64,000 nucleotides of DNA, taken from Cycas panzhihuaensis. Its lineage: Eukaryota > Cycadophyta. The notes below the pieces were generated by a model, which worked only from the letters and a program-made list of their open reading frames with translations, did no database searches and had not been told where the DNA came from. A program made the translations under genes and the position numbers. Of the stretch, positions 10,338 through 22,779 are shown piece by piece (the stretch's first letter is position 1; each line of letters opens with the position of its first letter). The stretch spans positions 92,263,741-92,327,740 of the forward strand of contig CM041465.1 in NCBI GenBank assembly GCA_023213395.1, written 5' to 3'.

Positions 10338-12259
10338 GGTGATGATGAAGAAGTAGAAGAGATGATAAAAGTATGTGGCTAGTACACTTGGTGCAGCAGG
10401 AATATAGAAATGAATGCTATGGTGAGAAGCAAACAATAATTAAGTATTTTTCAATAACTATGAAAAATGAGCATAAGCAATGATGCAAGAATAAGGCTTA
10501 ATGTAGAGTTGGCAAAGAGTAGTGATGTGTCATGCCATTAACCTCTCACTTATGTCCCAATGTAGGTGAGGTTTTGATGCATAAGGCTTTTAGTATATGA
10601 TTAGGGCCTTCACCTGCGATACCCGCACCTATGCTTGGTGATGAAATCTAAGTCATAGTGAAACCCAAGTACTCCCAATCCTCACCCAGTTTACCAATAA
10701 GTAGCTATATACCTCCTATGAAGAGTCAAACAATATGTGCATATCCCACAGCTATGATAAATACTGGACCGGGTTAATTTTAATCTTACATTAAGGTTTT
10801 CAGTTTTTCTGGGTGGTTATCAGGATTATCCCTGATTGGAGACTGTAAGTATGGCTAACCTGTCCCTCCACCACTATTCCAATTAAGACTAGACCTACTA
10901 TGAAACTTATACCTCTCTTAGGGCCTCGACTTTAGCCAACGATGGCCTATTTCAACCAAAGCAAGTGTGCGCACAAGTCAAGAGCTTGCGGTATAGTTTG
11001 TACGGATGAGATTCTTTTTAGGAATAATGTAAGTTGTTTCTAAATAATTGAAAACTAAAATAGAAAGTTACCAAATGTGCTTGCTTACTTTTCATGCTTA
11101 TTTTTTTGTTGTTGTTGCTTTTATAATGCTTTATGCTATGTGTGTAAATAGAAAAAGCATGCTAGATTTAGCAGGGAAACCGGATGTTGCTTTCGATCCA
11201 AGTTTTCCCTTGGTTTAGTATAATATTTTTAAATATGTTTTTAGAAATTTTAATATAAAATTCATAATGAGATAAAATGTGAATCAACTTGTCGCTAAAA
11301 TACTAATTTTTCTAAATCTATATGCATGCTATTTTGCCCTATTTTGTGATTTTTTTACAAAATTTACAAATAATGATAAATGGGTAAATTTTTCTAAAAA
11401 TTACAAATATGAAGGCCTAAATGATGAAATCTGAGTTTATGGCAGAAGAAAAAAGTTTTTTGAATGTCATTTATAATAGCGTAGTGAAGTCATATTTCTA
11501 AAAAGGCATAAAATTTTTTATGCTAAAAAAAGCACAAAAGCAGAATCTTATTAGATCCACTATCTCAAAATCTAAACTTTAATATGCTAAAAGTTATGTT
11601 TTGACATGAGCATCAACTTTCCCTTCTACACCATCTCCAAAATCATCCAAAAAATTACCCAAAAAGACCTCGCAATATCCTTTATGGGGTTGAATAGGTA
11701 AATTTAACATCTATGAGAAAACTACATAAATCTCACTAACCAGTAGATGAAATTTGATGAGATTTATCTTAAACTAATCATAAGACATAAATCTACTAGA
11801 TCCATTAAAATAAAATTTTAGATTTTTAACTTATAATTAAAGGATTTCATTGGGAAAAGTACCTTAAGTCACTTATCCACAAATTTTACCCTATATTTTC
11901 AGCTAAAACTTATTACTGTAGGTTGAATTTGAAGTTTCTCCATTAGAAAAAAATGATCCTCTAGTCAAGGTAACCTTACATACCAAATTTCACCAAAATC
12001 TAAGATGGTCAAATTTTTCATGAAATTTTAGGCCTTTATTACTTCCAGGATTGTTCCAGTAGTTGAACAGCTTCAAACTTATTTTCTTCACCTCTAAATT
12101 TCTACACACATAGGGAAAGTATCAACATATAAATTACTATAATTTTAATCTCTCAAAATATTAAAAATAATTAATACACTCTCAATACTACACATTAAAG
12201 GTGAAGGAGAGACAAAATAACTCCATGCAAGTGGAATGGAGTAAATAGATCCCCTTCTA
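10338..12259 (-). other. copia-1 long 5' leader
   Basis: About 1.9 kb separates the primer site from gag. It is AT-rich, contains no conserved protein motif on either strand, and its open frames are short. It is treated as the untranslated leader of copia-1. A further nested insertion in it cannot be excluded. Confidence 0.5.
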
Positions 12260-12271
12260 GCTCTGATACCA
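12260..12271 (-). promoter_or_regulatory. Primer-binding site, initiator Met tRNA (copia-1)
   Basis: The minus strand reads TGGTATCAGAGC, the usual plant initiator-Met primer site, with no mismatch. It sits two bases from the LTR end, as expected. Minus-strand DNA synthesis would start here. Confidence 0.9.
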
Positions 12272-12273
12272 CT

Positions 12274-12566
12274 TGAAGGGATGATAGATCTAGGGAATAA
12301 ATCACTCACATGCACATAATGGCAATGGAGAATGAAAAGGATATGAAACAAGATATAGGAGCAGGCTTAGAGGTGAGAATGAATAATGACTCCCTCTTGG
12401 AGATTTTGCCTTTTATTATTAAGGGTGAGCATTAGGATTAGGATTTTCCTGACTAATGATATGAACCTAAAATTACATCTAAATGCACATAAAGTGCATT
12501 TTTTAAGAGACTAATGCTAACAATATATCCTAAGGTCATATAATTAATCTACACAAATGACCTTCA
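12274..12566 (-). repeat. copia-1 5' LTR, 293 bp
   Basis: Bounded by TGAAGG at 12274 and CCTTCA at 12566, a 6-base perfect terminal inverted repeat, and placed two bases from the primer site. Its length is typical of a short copia LTR. No partner LTR was found at the other end of the element, so this is the only copy in view. Confidence 0.8.
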
Positions 12567-12599
12567 TATATTAACCTCTTTCAAATAAGAGGCCAGGTT

Positions 12600-13800
12600 T
12601 TGGTGAAGCATATTAATGATTGGTGAGGATTCGATCTAATAGGACTATAAGGATTTGTTCATCAATGAGAATGGGTAGGGTGGTTTAGTATGTAACTTTA
12701 CTACCCAAGCATTTTTTTAGACAAGAGACATGAAAGATATTATAGATATTAGTATTAAGGGGAAGTTTAAGGCCATAGGTAATTTCACTAATCTTTTGGA
12801 GAACTTTATATAGACTATAATAATGTGGGTTTAGCTTGCTTTGATGAGATTTAAGGGATTGTTCTTTGCACATTTAGAGGTAGAGGAACATTAGATTTCT
12901 AATGTCAAATAACCAATCAGACCTATGGCATTTAATGAGTTGCTTCATATGGTTTTAGGCAATGATCAAGATATATCGAAGGCTATGGAGGATTTAGTCC
13001 ATCTCCTAAAGTTTTTATTGGGATGAGGGCATCCAAAAATTAGTTGCTAAGGTATGGTGTGAAGGGGGGTAATAACTATATAATGGCAAAAATGGGGACA
13101 TATTAATGACCAAGTGATAAGATGAGTTATACTAATATTCTTCTAAGGAAAGCTAAGAGGCCCATTTAGCTTGGTATTTTAAGGTGAAACAACATAGGTA
13201 CATTTTTAGAGTTTTGTTTAGGACCTTAAATTATCCATTTATTTGAGGGTGGTATGTAGAGCTCATGTTGAAAGAGGTTCCTATGGCTCTAGAGAGTTCT
13301 TTCCAAAAGAAGCTAGTGAACTTAAGATCTCAATCATAAATCATAGTTGAGGGAAATCCATGAAGGCAAAAATTAAATTAGATATATAGGCCAACAAGAT
13401 GAGAAGAAGTATACAGGGTGTATACTAGGATAAAATATGAATATTTGGTTGATTTTTCAATGACCACCCAGATAGATTTAAAACTAATGGATGTAAGTAG
13501 GCCAATGATAAAATCTATAGTAATATCTTATCATTTACCTTATAGAATATGTAGTGGTTGGAGGAGTCCTAGTAGATCTTTGGTATCCACCTTGTTCCAC
13601 TTTGAGATGAAGGTGAAGATGGTAGGTTTCATATAGGACCAAAAGAAAACTACACGAATACATTGATAGGTTTTATCAAATTCAAAATGGCCTCCTAAGG
13701 GAGTGGAGTGGTTCTCTATTAAAATTTGAGGTATGAATAAGGAGGATGGGCATACAAAGATGTGATTCCTGAATAACAAATGGTTATTGTGGGTTGACCA
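12600..13800 (-). pseudogene. gypsy-2 integrase with C-terminal region
   Basis: The frame 13540-13779 translates to the H2C2 zinc-binding region: GGHFEFDKTYQCIRVVFFW, MKPTIFTFI, then GLLQPL near 13540. The zinc-binding Cys pair expected after the Trp is lost (KWNKVDTK). Frame 12685-12873 reads LNPHYYSLYKVLQKISE, YGLKLPLN and NIFHVSCLKKCLG, the conserved end of chromovirus integrases. A chromodomain would lie at 12570-12680 but is not clear. The DDE core between (12950-13540) is worn and only patchily readable. Confidence 0.8.
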
Positions 13801-13959
13801 ACCCTTTTAGATGAGAGCTTTTTCACTCCAATAGGAGTAGTTATGTTGAGCCTAGTTCTTATGCAATTCATCAAGCCAAATAAGATAGGGCTTTAATATA
13901 TCATGAAGACTAAGGTTGGAGGTATTAGAATTAGGGTGTAGGCAAGAAAGGGTATTTGC

Positions 13960-14689
13960 AACCATGTTGTCTTTACCTTTCTTATAAGAGATAGTAATGT
14001 CAGAGACTTGCATGTGATTAATCCATTTAGCATGTTCTTCTGATAAAACTATCTAGTCCAATAGACTATGGAGGCTACGGTGGTCTATAAGGATAAGAAA
14101 TTTTGGCCCCAACAGGTATTGATGCCACTTATCTATGGCTTATAGGATAGCTCGCATTCCCTTTTGGTGTGTAAAGACTCATAGTTCATGATCTTTCAGT
14201 TTTTAGATTTCAAAAGTAATAGGATGGTAGACATATATAAGAACCACTCCTAGGCTAAATCTTTATGCATCACATTTGAGCTAGAATGGTTGGGTAAAAT
14301 TGAGAGTGACGAGGATTGGGATAGAGGTCATTATTATTTTAAGATAGGAAAAGGTAGCATCAACCTCTGAAGACTATTAGTAGGAGTCTTTGTAGAGTAG
14401 GTTGGATAGTAAAGCTACTAGTGAGGCATAGTTTCATATAAAATGATGATAAAACCCTATGAGGCTAAGGAATACTCATAGTTGTGTGAAATTGGTCAGT
14501 GTTGATGACGTAGTGATGATTGATATTTTATTAGAGTCCACTTGTACCCCTTCTGAAGATATAATATATCCCAAATACTAGAGTTTAAGTTTTTTAAACT
14601 CATACTTAAAGAGTTTTATATATAATTAGTGTTGGTATAAGATTTGGAGAATGATCTCTCAATGACGAATGTGATAGTCTAAGAAAGAA
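13960..14689 (-). pseudogene. gypsy-2 RNase H
   Basis: Downstream of RT in the same minus-strand reading, the translation gives LKCDA..FSLGVVLI, IDKWHQYLLGPKFLILIDHRSLHSLL. These match the gypsy RNase H pattern (DAS..G.G.VL.Q; A..KWR.YLLG..F.I.TDH.SL..L). Several TAG codons interrupt. It is part of the gag-pol polyprotein. Confidence 0.75.
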
Positions 14690-15080
14690 CTATAGATAAG
14701 GATATCATTGAAGAAGATGATGATAAATTTCTAAAGGTAGGTGTCAAAGATCTTATTCATGAGTGCTTAAAAGGTGGGATTTGAATTACAAAGGTTGAAA
14801 GGTATCACTAAGAAGTTAAAGAGGTTGTGATGTATTCTAAAAGTTGTCTTATTGCAGTCTTGTGGATCAATTAAGATCTAATAGTATCTAAATTATATAC
14901 TAGAAAAGATGGAGGATTCATAGATCTCATCTAATATGCAATCTATCCGTGGAATGGGAAACTTATTTTTTATGGAAATTTTATTAAGTTCCTTTTAATC
15001 CATGCAAAGGTGAAAGGAGCCATATTTCTTTCTAATCAAGACTATGGGGGCCACACACAACCTTTTACTAGGGTAGGTTA
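14690..15080 (-). pseudogene. gypsy-2 reverse transcriptase, active-site Asp to Asn
   Basis: The minus strand shows VAPIVLIRKKYGSFHLCMD near 15050, ELNKISIKNKFPIPRID near 14990, FNFLVIPFNLCNSNPTF near 14800 and FFNDILIYS near 14700. These are RT blocks in the correct order. The catalytic F-D-D-I-L box reads F-N-D-I-L: one GAT has become AAT, a G-to-A change that abolishes catalysis. The downstream YLGYIISSEGVQVDSNKI is also typical. The active-site loss and the stops make it dead. Confidence 0.88.
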
Positions 15081-15419
15081 TTCTTGTATCCATCAATTCG
15101 ATAGTGATTTTCTTAATTTCATTTTTTAGAAGTAGGAATTTCTATATGGGTATAGGATAATTAGGTCATGATTAGATTAGAGGTTGATTGTGTGGTAGAA
15201 ACCATGGTCAAGTGGGGTAGTGGTGGGAAGGGAAGCAAATACATGCTCATACTTAGTAATGACATCCTATATACATAGGTGGATTTAAGGGTTAACCTAA
15301 ATGTTATTAAGGCAAACTATATAACCAAGGTAGGATTGAAGGTATCATTTCATGTGACTTAGCGAAACCGATTAGTTTAGTGGGGACTATATCCTATAGA
15401 TTTTATATGTCTAGCCCAT

Positions 15420-15740
15420 TTATTCCTTGAATAATATGAAGGGATTAGTTAGAAAGTTGTTTATACTATAAGTTCCTAAGGCTTGCAACTATTGGTTTCC
15501 TAATATAATATCAAATCCTCCTATTAACAATACATAGAAATCTAAGATCATGAGGTATGTGCCAATCTAGACATATAGGTTTTTTATAATACCATTATAG
15601 TGGAGCTTCTAATACCTTAACAAGGAGTAGATGAAGCTAGTCTTTGGGATAATATAAAGGTTTAGTTGTCAGGTTAATGAGATGTCAATAAAGTTCAAGG
15701 ATATGCCATTGTCAATCAAGATTGACATTAGAGTTTTATA
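15420..15740 (-). pseudogene. gypsy-2 aspartic protease
   Basis: The protease releases gag and pol products. The minus-strand translation shows LDILIDNGISLNFID near 15720, where active elements have LIDSGS/T.HNFI, so the catalytic Asp is kept and the next Ser/Thr reads Asn. IGGFDIILGNQ near 15480 is the C-terminal flap-side motif. The region between is partly readable. Confidence 0.72.
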
Positions 15741-17050
15741 GAGAATTCCCTTGACTCGTAGTGGTTTAAGACAAGAGGTGGAGGCTATAATAGATAAGGA
15801 TACTTTAGGTTGAGGATCAGGGGTGCATCTTCCTAGAATTCTTCATTGGCCTTATGCTCTGAGTCAAACTTTGAGTGTTCATCAAGGAATAAGGTAGGGT
15901 CGATAGAAAAGACTATATGTATTGCTTTACAAATATGATCATGCCTAGTAGTTTACTTTTCTAAGTAATGAATATATAGGCTAGTCTATATTTAACGTTG
16001 CACTTTTTCTTATAAGATGTAGACTTATTTTAGTAAGGATTTTTCTCCTTATTGATCTATAATAGGATAAGTTATATCATAAAGTTGAGATCAAGGACAT
16101 TAGAAACCTAGTTATAATCGAGTTGTATCATCAAATTAGGGTCAAGGCTATTGGAATTTTATCCAACAAGGTTGTGAGAACTATGGGTTGTCTTATTATG
16201 TATGTAAGGATTAGTTGATTTTGAATTCTACCTCCACAACTCTAGCCATTTTAATAGCTTCCTTGAGAGAGGTTATAGACAACATCTTGAGGTGCACCCA
16301 AATATAATCTTGAAGACCTTCCATATAAATGTCTATTAGGGTATGTTTGTCTAAATTTTGGCTTTTTAAGGACTGATTATATAAGTCTTAGAACTCATAT
16401 ATAAAGACCTCTATTGATGATTTTTGTTTCAACTATATCAACTGAGTGAAGAATGACTAACTCCAAGTATTCTTATATTTCTCAAAGAAATAATTTGTAA
16501 AATGTGACTATATCTAATTTGAAAGATATTCATTTTTCTAGTAATTAAACTAGTGATGAGCTTTTTTATCCATGTGCATGGAGGCATATAGTAGTTGATC
16601 CTCATTAATCATTAGATTGAGAGTAAAGTAGGATTCCAATTTACTTAACTAGTTATGAGTGCATTCTTTATTCAATTTTGGATCAAAAGTTGAAACGTTG
16701 ATTTTGTGGTAGAGCAATAGATGACTTGGTGGATGGCCTCCTTAGGGTGCATTATTTCCCTATGGTGGATGAGAGGGAGGAGAGTTGGACATCATATTCA
16801 ATATCCCTATTCTATTGGAATTGAAATGTATTATTTAAGTGATTAGGACTGAGATATCTACCTTTGAAGGTAGGTTGGCTAAAATTTCCTTAGATGGAAG
16901 GCTAGCCAACTTAGCCTTTATTTCTTTTCGAAAAGTTTTCAACTCTATCTCTAATGAAGTATTCATATCTCTTTGTGAATATGCTATCAAAATATAGAAT
17001 AGGTTATAAGGAGCAAGACTTAGCAGATAGAAGTGGAAATATATGAAGTG
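15741..17050 (-). pseudogene. gypsy-2 gag, heavily worn
   Basis: This lies between the protease and the leader and is expected to hold gag. Translation on the minus strand gives only short motifs, and no zinc knuckle can be fixed with confidence. Assignment rests mainly on position in the element. Confidence 0.45.
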
Positions 17051-18216
17051 GGGAATAGCAAGAAAGAAGGAGTTTTAAGAAGTAGGGAATGCCTTGGTAA
17101 AGTATGGAAGACAAAAGGGATAAAGGGGAAGGGAAGGGTACTTAGGGTGTTTGTAGCCTATTAACCCCAAAATTTAAGAAACAAAATCACCTAGTGTTCT
17201 TGGATGACTATAAAAATCTCATTGAAATAGGATAAGTGAGTTATAGGGGAAAAATTTTGGTAGTGGGACCCATTGGTGACCCGAGTGCCACTACACCCAA
17301 AAATTAACTATAAAAAATAAAGCAGTATAAATTAATTTGTGTGATACACTGATTGAAATAAGATGTGTGAATTTTAATTATAATTTTTTTGGTCATGGAC
17401 TCTTTTTTGTGACAAGTTCAATGATTTAGATTATTTCTGATTTTGACAAATATAGAGGAAGTTATGGCCTTCTCTTTATAGGTCTATGCTTACAATGATA
17501 AATGATCAACAACTATTCAATAGACTTAATTTCTTTTTATGAGGGGAATTTCAAATGAGAGGATACCCACTAGCCTCTAACACTAGGAGTGCTTGGCTTT
17601 ATAGGCCCTATGATAAAACTTCTCTATCATTATTATAACTTAACCCAATATCTCAGGGCACTACCTATGGAGAAAAAATCATCCCTATAAGGTCTACAAC
17701 TATGTAGAGGTATTCATATAGAGTATCTTCTAGGTGCTAATTGATAACATGTATATCATAGAGGATAAACAATTGAAATTTTACCTATTTTAGGATGGGT
17801 AGGGAGCTTAGGGAGTCCTCCTATATACCTAAGGATATATGGAGGCTCAATTCTCTTACTAAGTTCTATCTAAGGCTTGGTTTAATAAACTTAACTAAAG
17901 TCCTTCACACAAGATCAAAAAAGCCATAATATGCTTAGCCTAGAATGATAGATACTTATTATATTTATAGACCCTTAGGACAAGGTCTCTACCATCTAAG
18001 TTGGGTAGCTACCAAGTAGAGTTATCTACCTAAGAAGAGGAAAGAAAGGAGCAAAAAGTGTAACTTCCAAGTAGTATAATCTACCCCTAAATAGAAATTT
18101 AAATAATCAAAATTGAAAGAAAGTAGTATAGGAGAAGGGTAACAAGTGTCACCAAAGAAAAATAAAAAATTTTCCTTTTTTAGCTCTTGAATGCCTTTAT
18201 AGGGTCATTAAATCTT
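17051..18216 (-). other. gypsy-2 leader
   Basis: About 1.1 kb between gag and primer site with no open frame or protein motif of note on either strand. It is treated as an untranslated leader. Confidence 0.45.
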
Positions 18217-18228
18217 ACTTTGATACCA
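18217..18228 (-). promoter_or_regulatory. Worn Met primer-binding site (gypsy-2)
   Basis: The minus strand reads TGGTATCAAAGT: two differences from TGGTATCAGAGC, one G-to-A and one C-to-T. It stands two bases from TGTAGTG, the start of the LTR on the plus strand. Confidence 0.75.
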
Positions 18229-18230
18229 CT

Positions 18231-18541
18231 TGTAGTGTATCTTCCTAATCTTATCCTTGTAAAGCTAATGAAAGAATAGATAAGGGAATAGATCGAGCAC
18301 TTTTATTGACTTTAGAGGTTGATATTATAGAATAGCTCGTACAATGGATACAAAAAGAGTATTGAAGTACTTTCTGTTAAGAAAGGAAATAATGATCAAT
18401 AATACTTTACAAGTAATCTCTGACCCTTAAATAGACAAAAGAGGGTCTCTCTTCCATAATCTTATTGGTAGCCCTATTGGCCTTATATATGATTGGAGGG
18501 ATTAATAGCTTGTCAACAAAACTTAATAGTTAACATCAACA
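18231..18541 (-). repeat. gypsy-2 5' LTR
   Basis: Begins TGTAGTGTAT two bases from the primer site. The far end is placed at a CA near 18541 (GTTAACATCAACA), giving about 310 bp. The second boundary is not proven because no partner LTR is in the window. Confidence 0.5.
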
Positions 18542-19644
18542 CTTAATCCCTTTGATGGTTTTTATATGCTAGAGCCTTATTTTGCTTAAAAATATGAAGT
18601 TATGTTATATTTAATAAGTAAAATGATACATATATACCATGGAAACTAATAAGTATTTAATTTGCCTAATGATAAAGATAAATGACCTACTTTGACTTAT
18701 TATAATGACCCTTAATAACTTTAATCATTAATTGCGATTATTGCATGCAAATCTAATAAGGGTTGCTTATCTACTTGTCAGATTGATAGTCTTTGATTTA
18801 TTTCCAAGGTATGAAAATATGTTTTAAATAAAATTTTATACTCACTTAGTCATCCTTTTGTAGGAGGTAGGTAGACCACCCTTTAACCTTCATATAGGTG
18901 AATAAAATTGGGGTTGGGGAGGGGGGGGGGGGGGGGGGTCGGGGGGTTGTGGTGGTGGTGGGGGGAGGAGGGGGTGTGATGCAGGGTGAATTGAAATCTA
19001 TAAGCACATAGTTTGATTCTAATTCTAAAGTTAGAAAACCAAAGATAAATGAGACAAATATACCTCATATAGTTGTATTTACATGTAGTTGCATTGAGAT
19101 TTAGTAATATTTTTAATTTGATTTTTAGACTAATTCTTATAGGGGCTTAGCGTTTATTACTATGCTTAGAAAATTTGTAAAAATATAAGCAAAGAAATAG
19201 TAAAAATTTTTTATTTTAATTTCACAAATACATAATGAATTTAGGTTTCAGTGAATCTTTAGTGTCATCTTTTAACTTCATGCACATGCATTATTCACTT
19301 AACATCTTAGGCCATAACCTTTTATTATATTGGGTTTTTAATTAAGGCATTATCATTAAAATATTTCTATTTTATCAATTTATTACCATCCCCTAGGATC
19401 TGTGAGTATGTCTTAGATATTTATAGAGTCGAAATCCTATCTCATTGCTTTTACAGATAAATTATTAAACTAGGATCCTCTACTAATGCAGGGCCCCAAA
19501 GTGTGTTAATCCCTCAACTATCTAAGATAAGTTCCTAGTAAGGGTACAGTCATGAAGGCATGCTTTACCTGCTTGTACCTATCTGTAAAAACCTAGGTTA
19601 TAAGTAATGTTGATAACTATGGAGGCACTAAAGAATAAGTGGGT
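18542..19644. other. Unassigned sequence with G-rich tract
   Basis: AT-rich DNA between gypsy-2 and the Tat-like element. Apart from the G-rich tract at 18910-18978 I see no gene or repeat boundary. The minus-strand open frame 18883-19068 is produced by the tract itself. Confidence 0.6.
18910..18978 (+). repeat. Low-complexity G-rich tract with G-quadruplex potential
   Basis: An uninterrupted G run of about 18 bases is followed by further runs of 3-6 Gs separated by single T, TC or A. At least eight G runs of three or more lie within 70 bases, so four-stranded folding is plausible. The exact length of the longest run may be an assembly artefact. Confidence 0.85.
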
Positions 19645-22600
19645 TATTTCAACTAATTATGCCTTCTTCTGACATCAATTAGGTCTTATACCTTATTGTT
19701 TGATACTAGGGTTTGACTATTTAATTGCACGATAATTTAGTGATTGTTTAACATCATGGCTAAATGAATTTATATTGATTATGTTTGTGCTTGACTAATA
19801 TTTTCAATAATACGTAGATTATAGAAGTGTCTAATAAATCTAGCTTACTATAGCCTCCTTTAGAAATCCAATTGATTTCTATTATTCATCCCTTTTTTAG
19901 TCTAATATACTATTTTCTCCTCAAAATTCATCTTTGTACCTCAACTAGCCCTTTATTACTTTGAGACATCACTATGTGATGTGCTCTCATTTAACTTTTT
20001 TAATTTTTAATGGTGAAAATCCTTATTTTTAGCCTTTCTTTCATTAGTCATATTTTTTTACTAAAGATCATGTTTTTAGTGTTATCCAAAAATGCAACCT
20101 TCTTCATATAATATGATCTTCATATAACTAAAAATGTGATATTCTTTTGGTTGTATTTTTAGTGTATTTTTTTGTTGTAGTTTTCACTAGTTAGTCACAT
20201 TTTCTATTGTTTGTTGCCATTTTTGGTTTTTCACATACAAAGAAAATACATTGACAAGTCATTTTTTTCTATCATACATACATTGGATTATGAGAAATCA
20301 TAACTCTACTTCTCCACTATTTGGCCCTCCTCCCTCTATTTTTCCTCTGTAAAAACTCATCACTTTGCTCAACGAAATAGAGGAGATCATTTGAAGTAAT
20401 AAAGTATTGCCAGAATTCCAACTCACACTTGTGACCCTCATTTGGACCTTGTGGAGACTTGTCTGAAGCTAAGTTTAAAGCTTTTTATTAGAGTAACCAG
20501 ACACTTGGAGTTGAATCTGCTTCTCTTCTCTCTTTCTTTATCTCTTGGCTTCCTTTCTCATTCACATCTTTTCTCCTTCTTTAAGTGTTATCTTTTGCTC
20601 TTCTCCTCCATGTTCCTCTTATCACTTTTAACCACTTTAGAGGCTTAATTTGGAGAACTTGGATAAGAAAATACAGAACTAGGACATAACCTTTTATTCT
20701 TCTTAAGTGGGTGACTCTTGCTTGGTAAGTTGGTGTGCCTAATTTTAATGCTGCTTTTAATTTTCTTTAATCATTCTTTGTTTAAAAAAAGGGGGGAGGG
20801 AGAAGGAAAAAGAAATTAAGTTAGGATTTTAAGTTTATTTTCATGAAAGATTTGGTTTCTTGTATCAATATTTTTTTTAGTTTATAGTTTTCCATTGGTT
20901 GGAGTCTTATTTTAAGAGTGGGAAACTCCTAAACTCATAAGCCTCTACTCACAACCTAGTGAGAGCTCTATATACTTAGGCTTTGTGCTTAGGAGTCAAC
21001 TAGGGAGGTGAGTGAGTTAAATTAGGAGTATAAGTTTTTATGGTTGGAATCCCCCTTATATAGGGTTATAATCCTCTCTTTATCCACTCTCTTTTGTTTC
21101 TCATAACCCTCTAAGTACAACCTAGATGTTGTTGGGGCTTTGAGAATTTTTATTGATTATAAGAAAACAAAAGGATCTTTAAGATACTTTTTCTGTTGCA
21201 TAGCCCTTAATGTTTGTTATTAAGAGCACAAATATTACACTCATACTAGAGCCTTATTTGGAGAATAAAGACATCATTCAAAGGCTTTTAGAGCTAGTGA
21301 TTAGAAGGTTAGTCCTTTTGATTTGTTACATTGCTTTTATTTTTTTATTTTTTATGTATTAAAGAAATTTTTGAAAAGGAAAAGACAAATAGGAAGTTTA
21401 TCCTTTAAAGAGATCTTTATGCTCATTGAATTGCTAAAATTGAATGTTTGTTTGAATTAACCATCTTCTACTTTACTTTAAAAAAGAAAGAGAAAGGGTG
21501 ACTAGGATAAACATAAGTGTATCCAAAGAACTCTTATTTCTCCCATTCTTTATAGGTGTGTTGGATATTATTTTCATTTCTTTTATCTTTTGAATAAAAA
21601 GGAAAATATATTTTTAAAAATAGGAAAAAAAAATGCACATTTTAATAGTTTGCATTGGTTAATATTATATTAAGATAAATTAGATCTATTTGATGGTTGT
21701 TTATATTATTTTTTCCATTTGCTTGTTTATGTATAAAAGTAAAACAACATTTTAATTTTGTATTCAAGTTGCTTATTAATTGTTTATTGGGTGATACCCG
21801 TATGTTAGGCCATGTTCCTTCAATTAAGGCTTGATTAATTGATAGGGACTTGACATCCTTGATAAATCAAACTTACCCTTTCCTAGGGACAAATACTTCT
21901 CACTGTGAAGGGTCATTTGATTAATCGAGACTTGATACCCTTGGCATACAAACTTCCCCTCCTCTAGGATTGATTTCTTCTTATCATGTTCTGAACACCA
22001 AAAGTGTCATCTTATAGTCACACTTTGAGTTGAGAGTGGCATATATTCTTTATCTTCCTTTACCACTTAGTGTAAAAACCCCCTAGAGTCATATATGGGT
22101 ATCCCCGGAGCATCCATCCTCATAGGTAGATTATTGTTAAGTGAGAGAGTCCCTAATAGCCAACCCCCTAATTAGGCCATTAATCTAGGGTCTAAGATCT
22201 CCTTGGTACTTGTACTCATCAGTCTTCCTATACTTTAGATTAGTTCAACATAGACTTTTGATTCTTAAGAGGGTTACTAGTCTAGGTTAGGACTTTTCCT
22301 TCTAGAAAGACTTTCAGAAGGGCAAATAAATAGGAAGCCTTAGGTTACTTATTAAGAGGTAAGATTCCTATGTCAATCCTCCCACTTATTGGGAGGTTGT
22401 TTGATCTTTTCCTTGACAAAAATAGGACCTTGTTTATTTATTTATTTGAATTAGCTTGGTTGGTTATCTTTCATAACTTAAGTATGTTATCATTTAGCTC
22501 TCTTTAATTTATTGTTTAAATATAGAAATTGGTAAATAATAACAACCCTTAAAAACTTATACCTATCCATCTAACATAGCCTTAGGGCATCATCCCTTTT

Positions 22601-22762
22601 CATCAAGATAAGGGTTGAGGATTCCCCTTGAGTTATATCACCTAGGATATCATCCTCCTACACTTGACCCAAGTTCCCAAAATCATTAAGGCAACCATAC
22701 TTGGGAGTTGCCTTCCTAGTTACTCTTTAACTTTACTAGTATATATACTCATTCATTAGACA
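19645..22762 (+). repeat. 5' LTR of the Tat-like element
   Basis: Matches 42209-45203 over its whole length in the same orientation, with many substitutions and small indels. Shared landmarks include TGGAGTCTTAT, GTGAGAGCTCTATATACTTAG, AGAAGGTTAGTCC, GGTGTGTTGGATAT and TTGACCCAAGTTCCCA. Between 19645 and 19740 it also matches 36946-37040, and its continuous sequence across 19735-19745 is the empty site for copia-2. Open frames inside (such as 20442-20648) are incidental. Confidence 0.82.
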
Positions 22763-22779
22763 CTCTTTTTCCTCATTGA

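Larger units (their letters stand above)
5641..12566 (-). mobile_element. Ty1/copia element copia-1, 3' LTR missing
   Basis: A near full-length Ty1/copia element on the minus strand. From high to low coordinate it has a 5' LTR (12274-12566), a perfect initiator-Met primer site, a ~1.9-kb leader, gag, protease, integrase, RT and RNase H, ending near 5796. The order gag-PR-INT-RT-RH is diagnostic of copia. No 3' LTR was found between the end of pol and the GC-rich block, so the element appears truncated there. Pol is cut by scattered stops, mostly TAA/TAG at Gln positions, but the integrase DDE residues and the RT DD pair remain. Confidence 0.85.
12567..18541 (-). mobile_element. Ty3/gypsy element gypsy-2 (chromovirus-like)
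   Basis: A minus-strand gypsy element with 5' LTR (18231 to about 18541), a mutated Met primer site, leader, gag, protease, RT, RNase H and integrase with the C-terminal FHVSCLKK box. RT before integrase makes it Ty3/gypsy. The FHVSCLKK end and the Met primer fit the chromovirus branch. The 3' LTR is absent: copia-1 begins directly at 12566, so copia-1 or a deletion removed it. Coding frames are dense with TAG/TAA. Confidence 0.8.

Noticed and set aside
18883-19068. Minus-strand open frame with a Pro/His-rich run
   Set aside because: It is a direct product of the G tract; there is no protein family or codon pattern.
20442-20648. Plus-strand frame, with a related frame at 42843-43085
   Set aside because: Both lie at the same place in the two Tat-like LTRs, but the frames diverge and are Leu/Ser-rich low complexity; LTR sequence is the better explanation.
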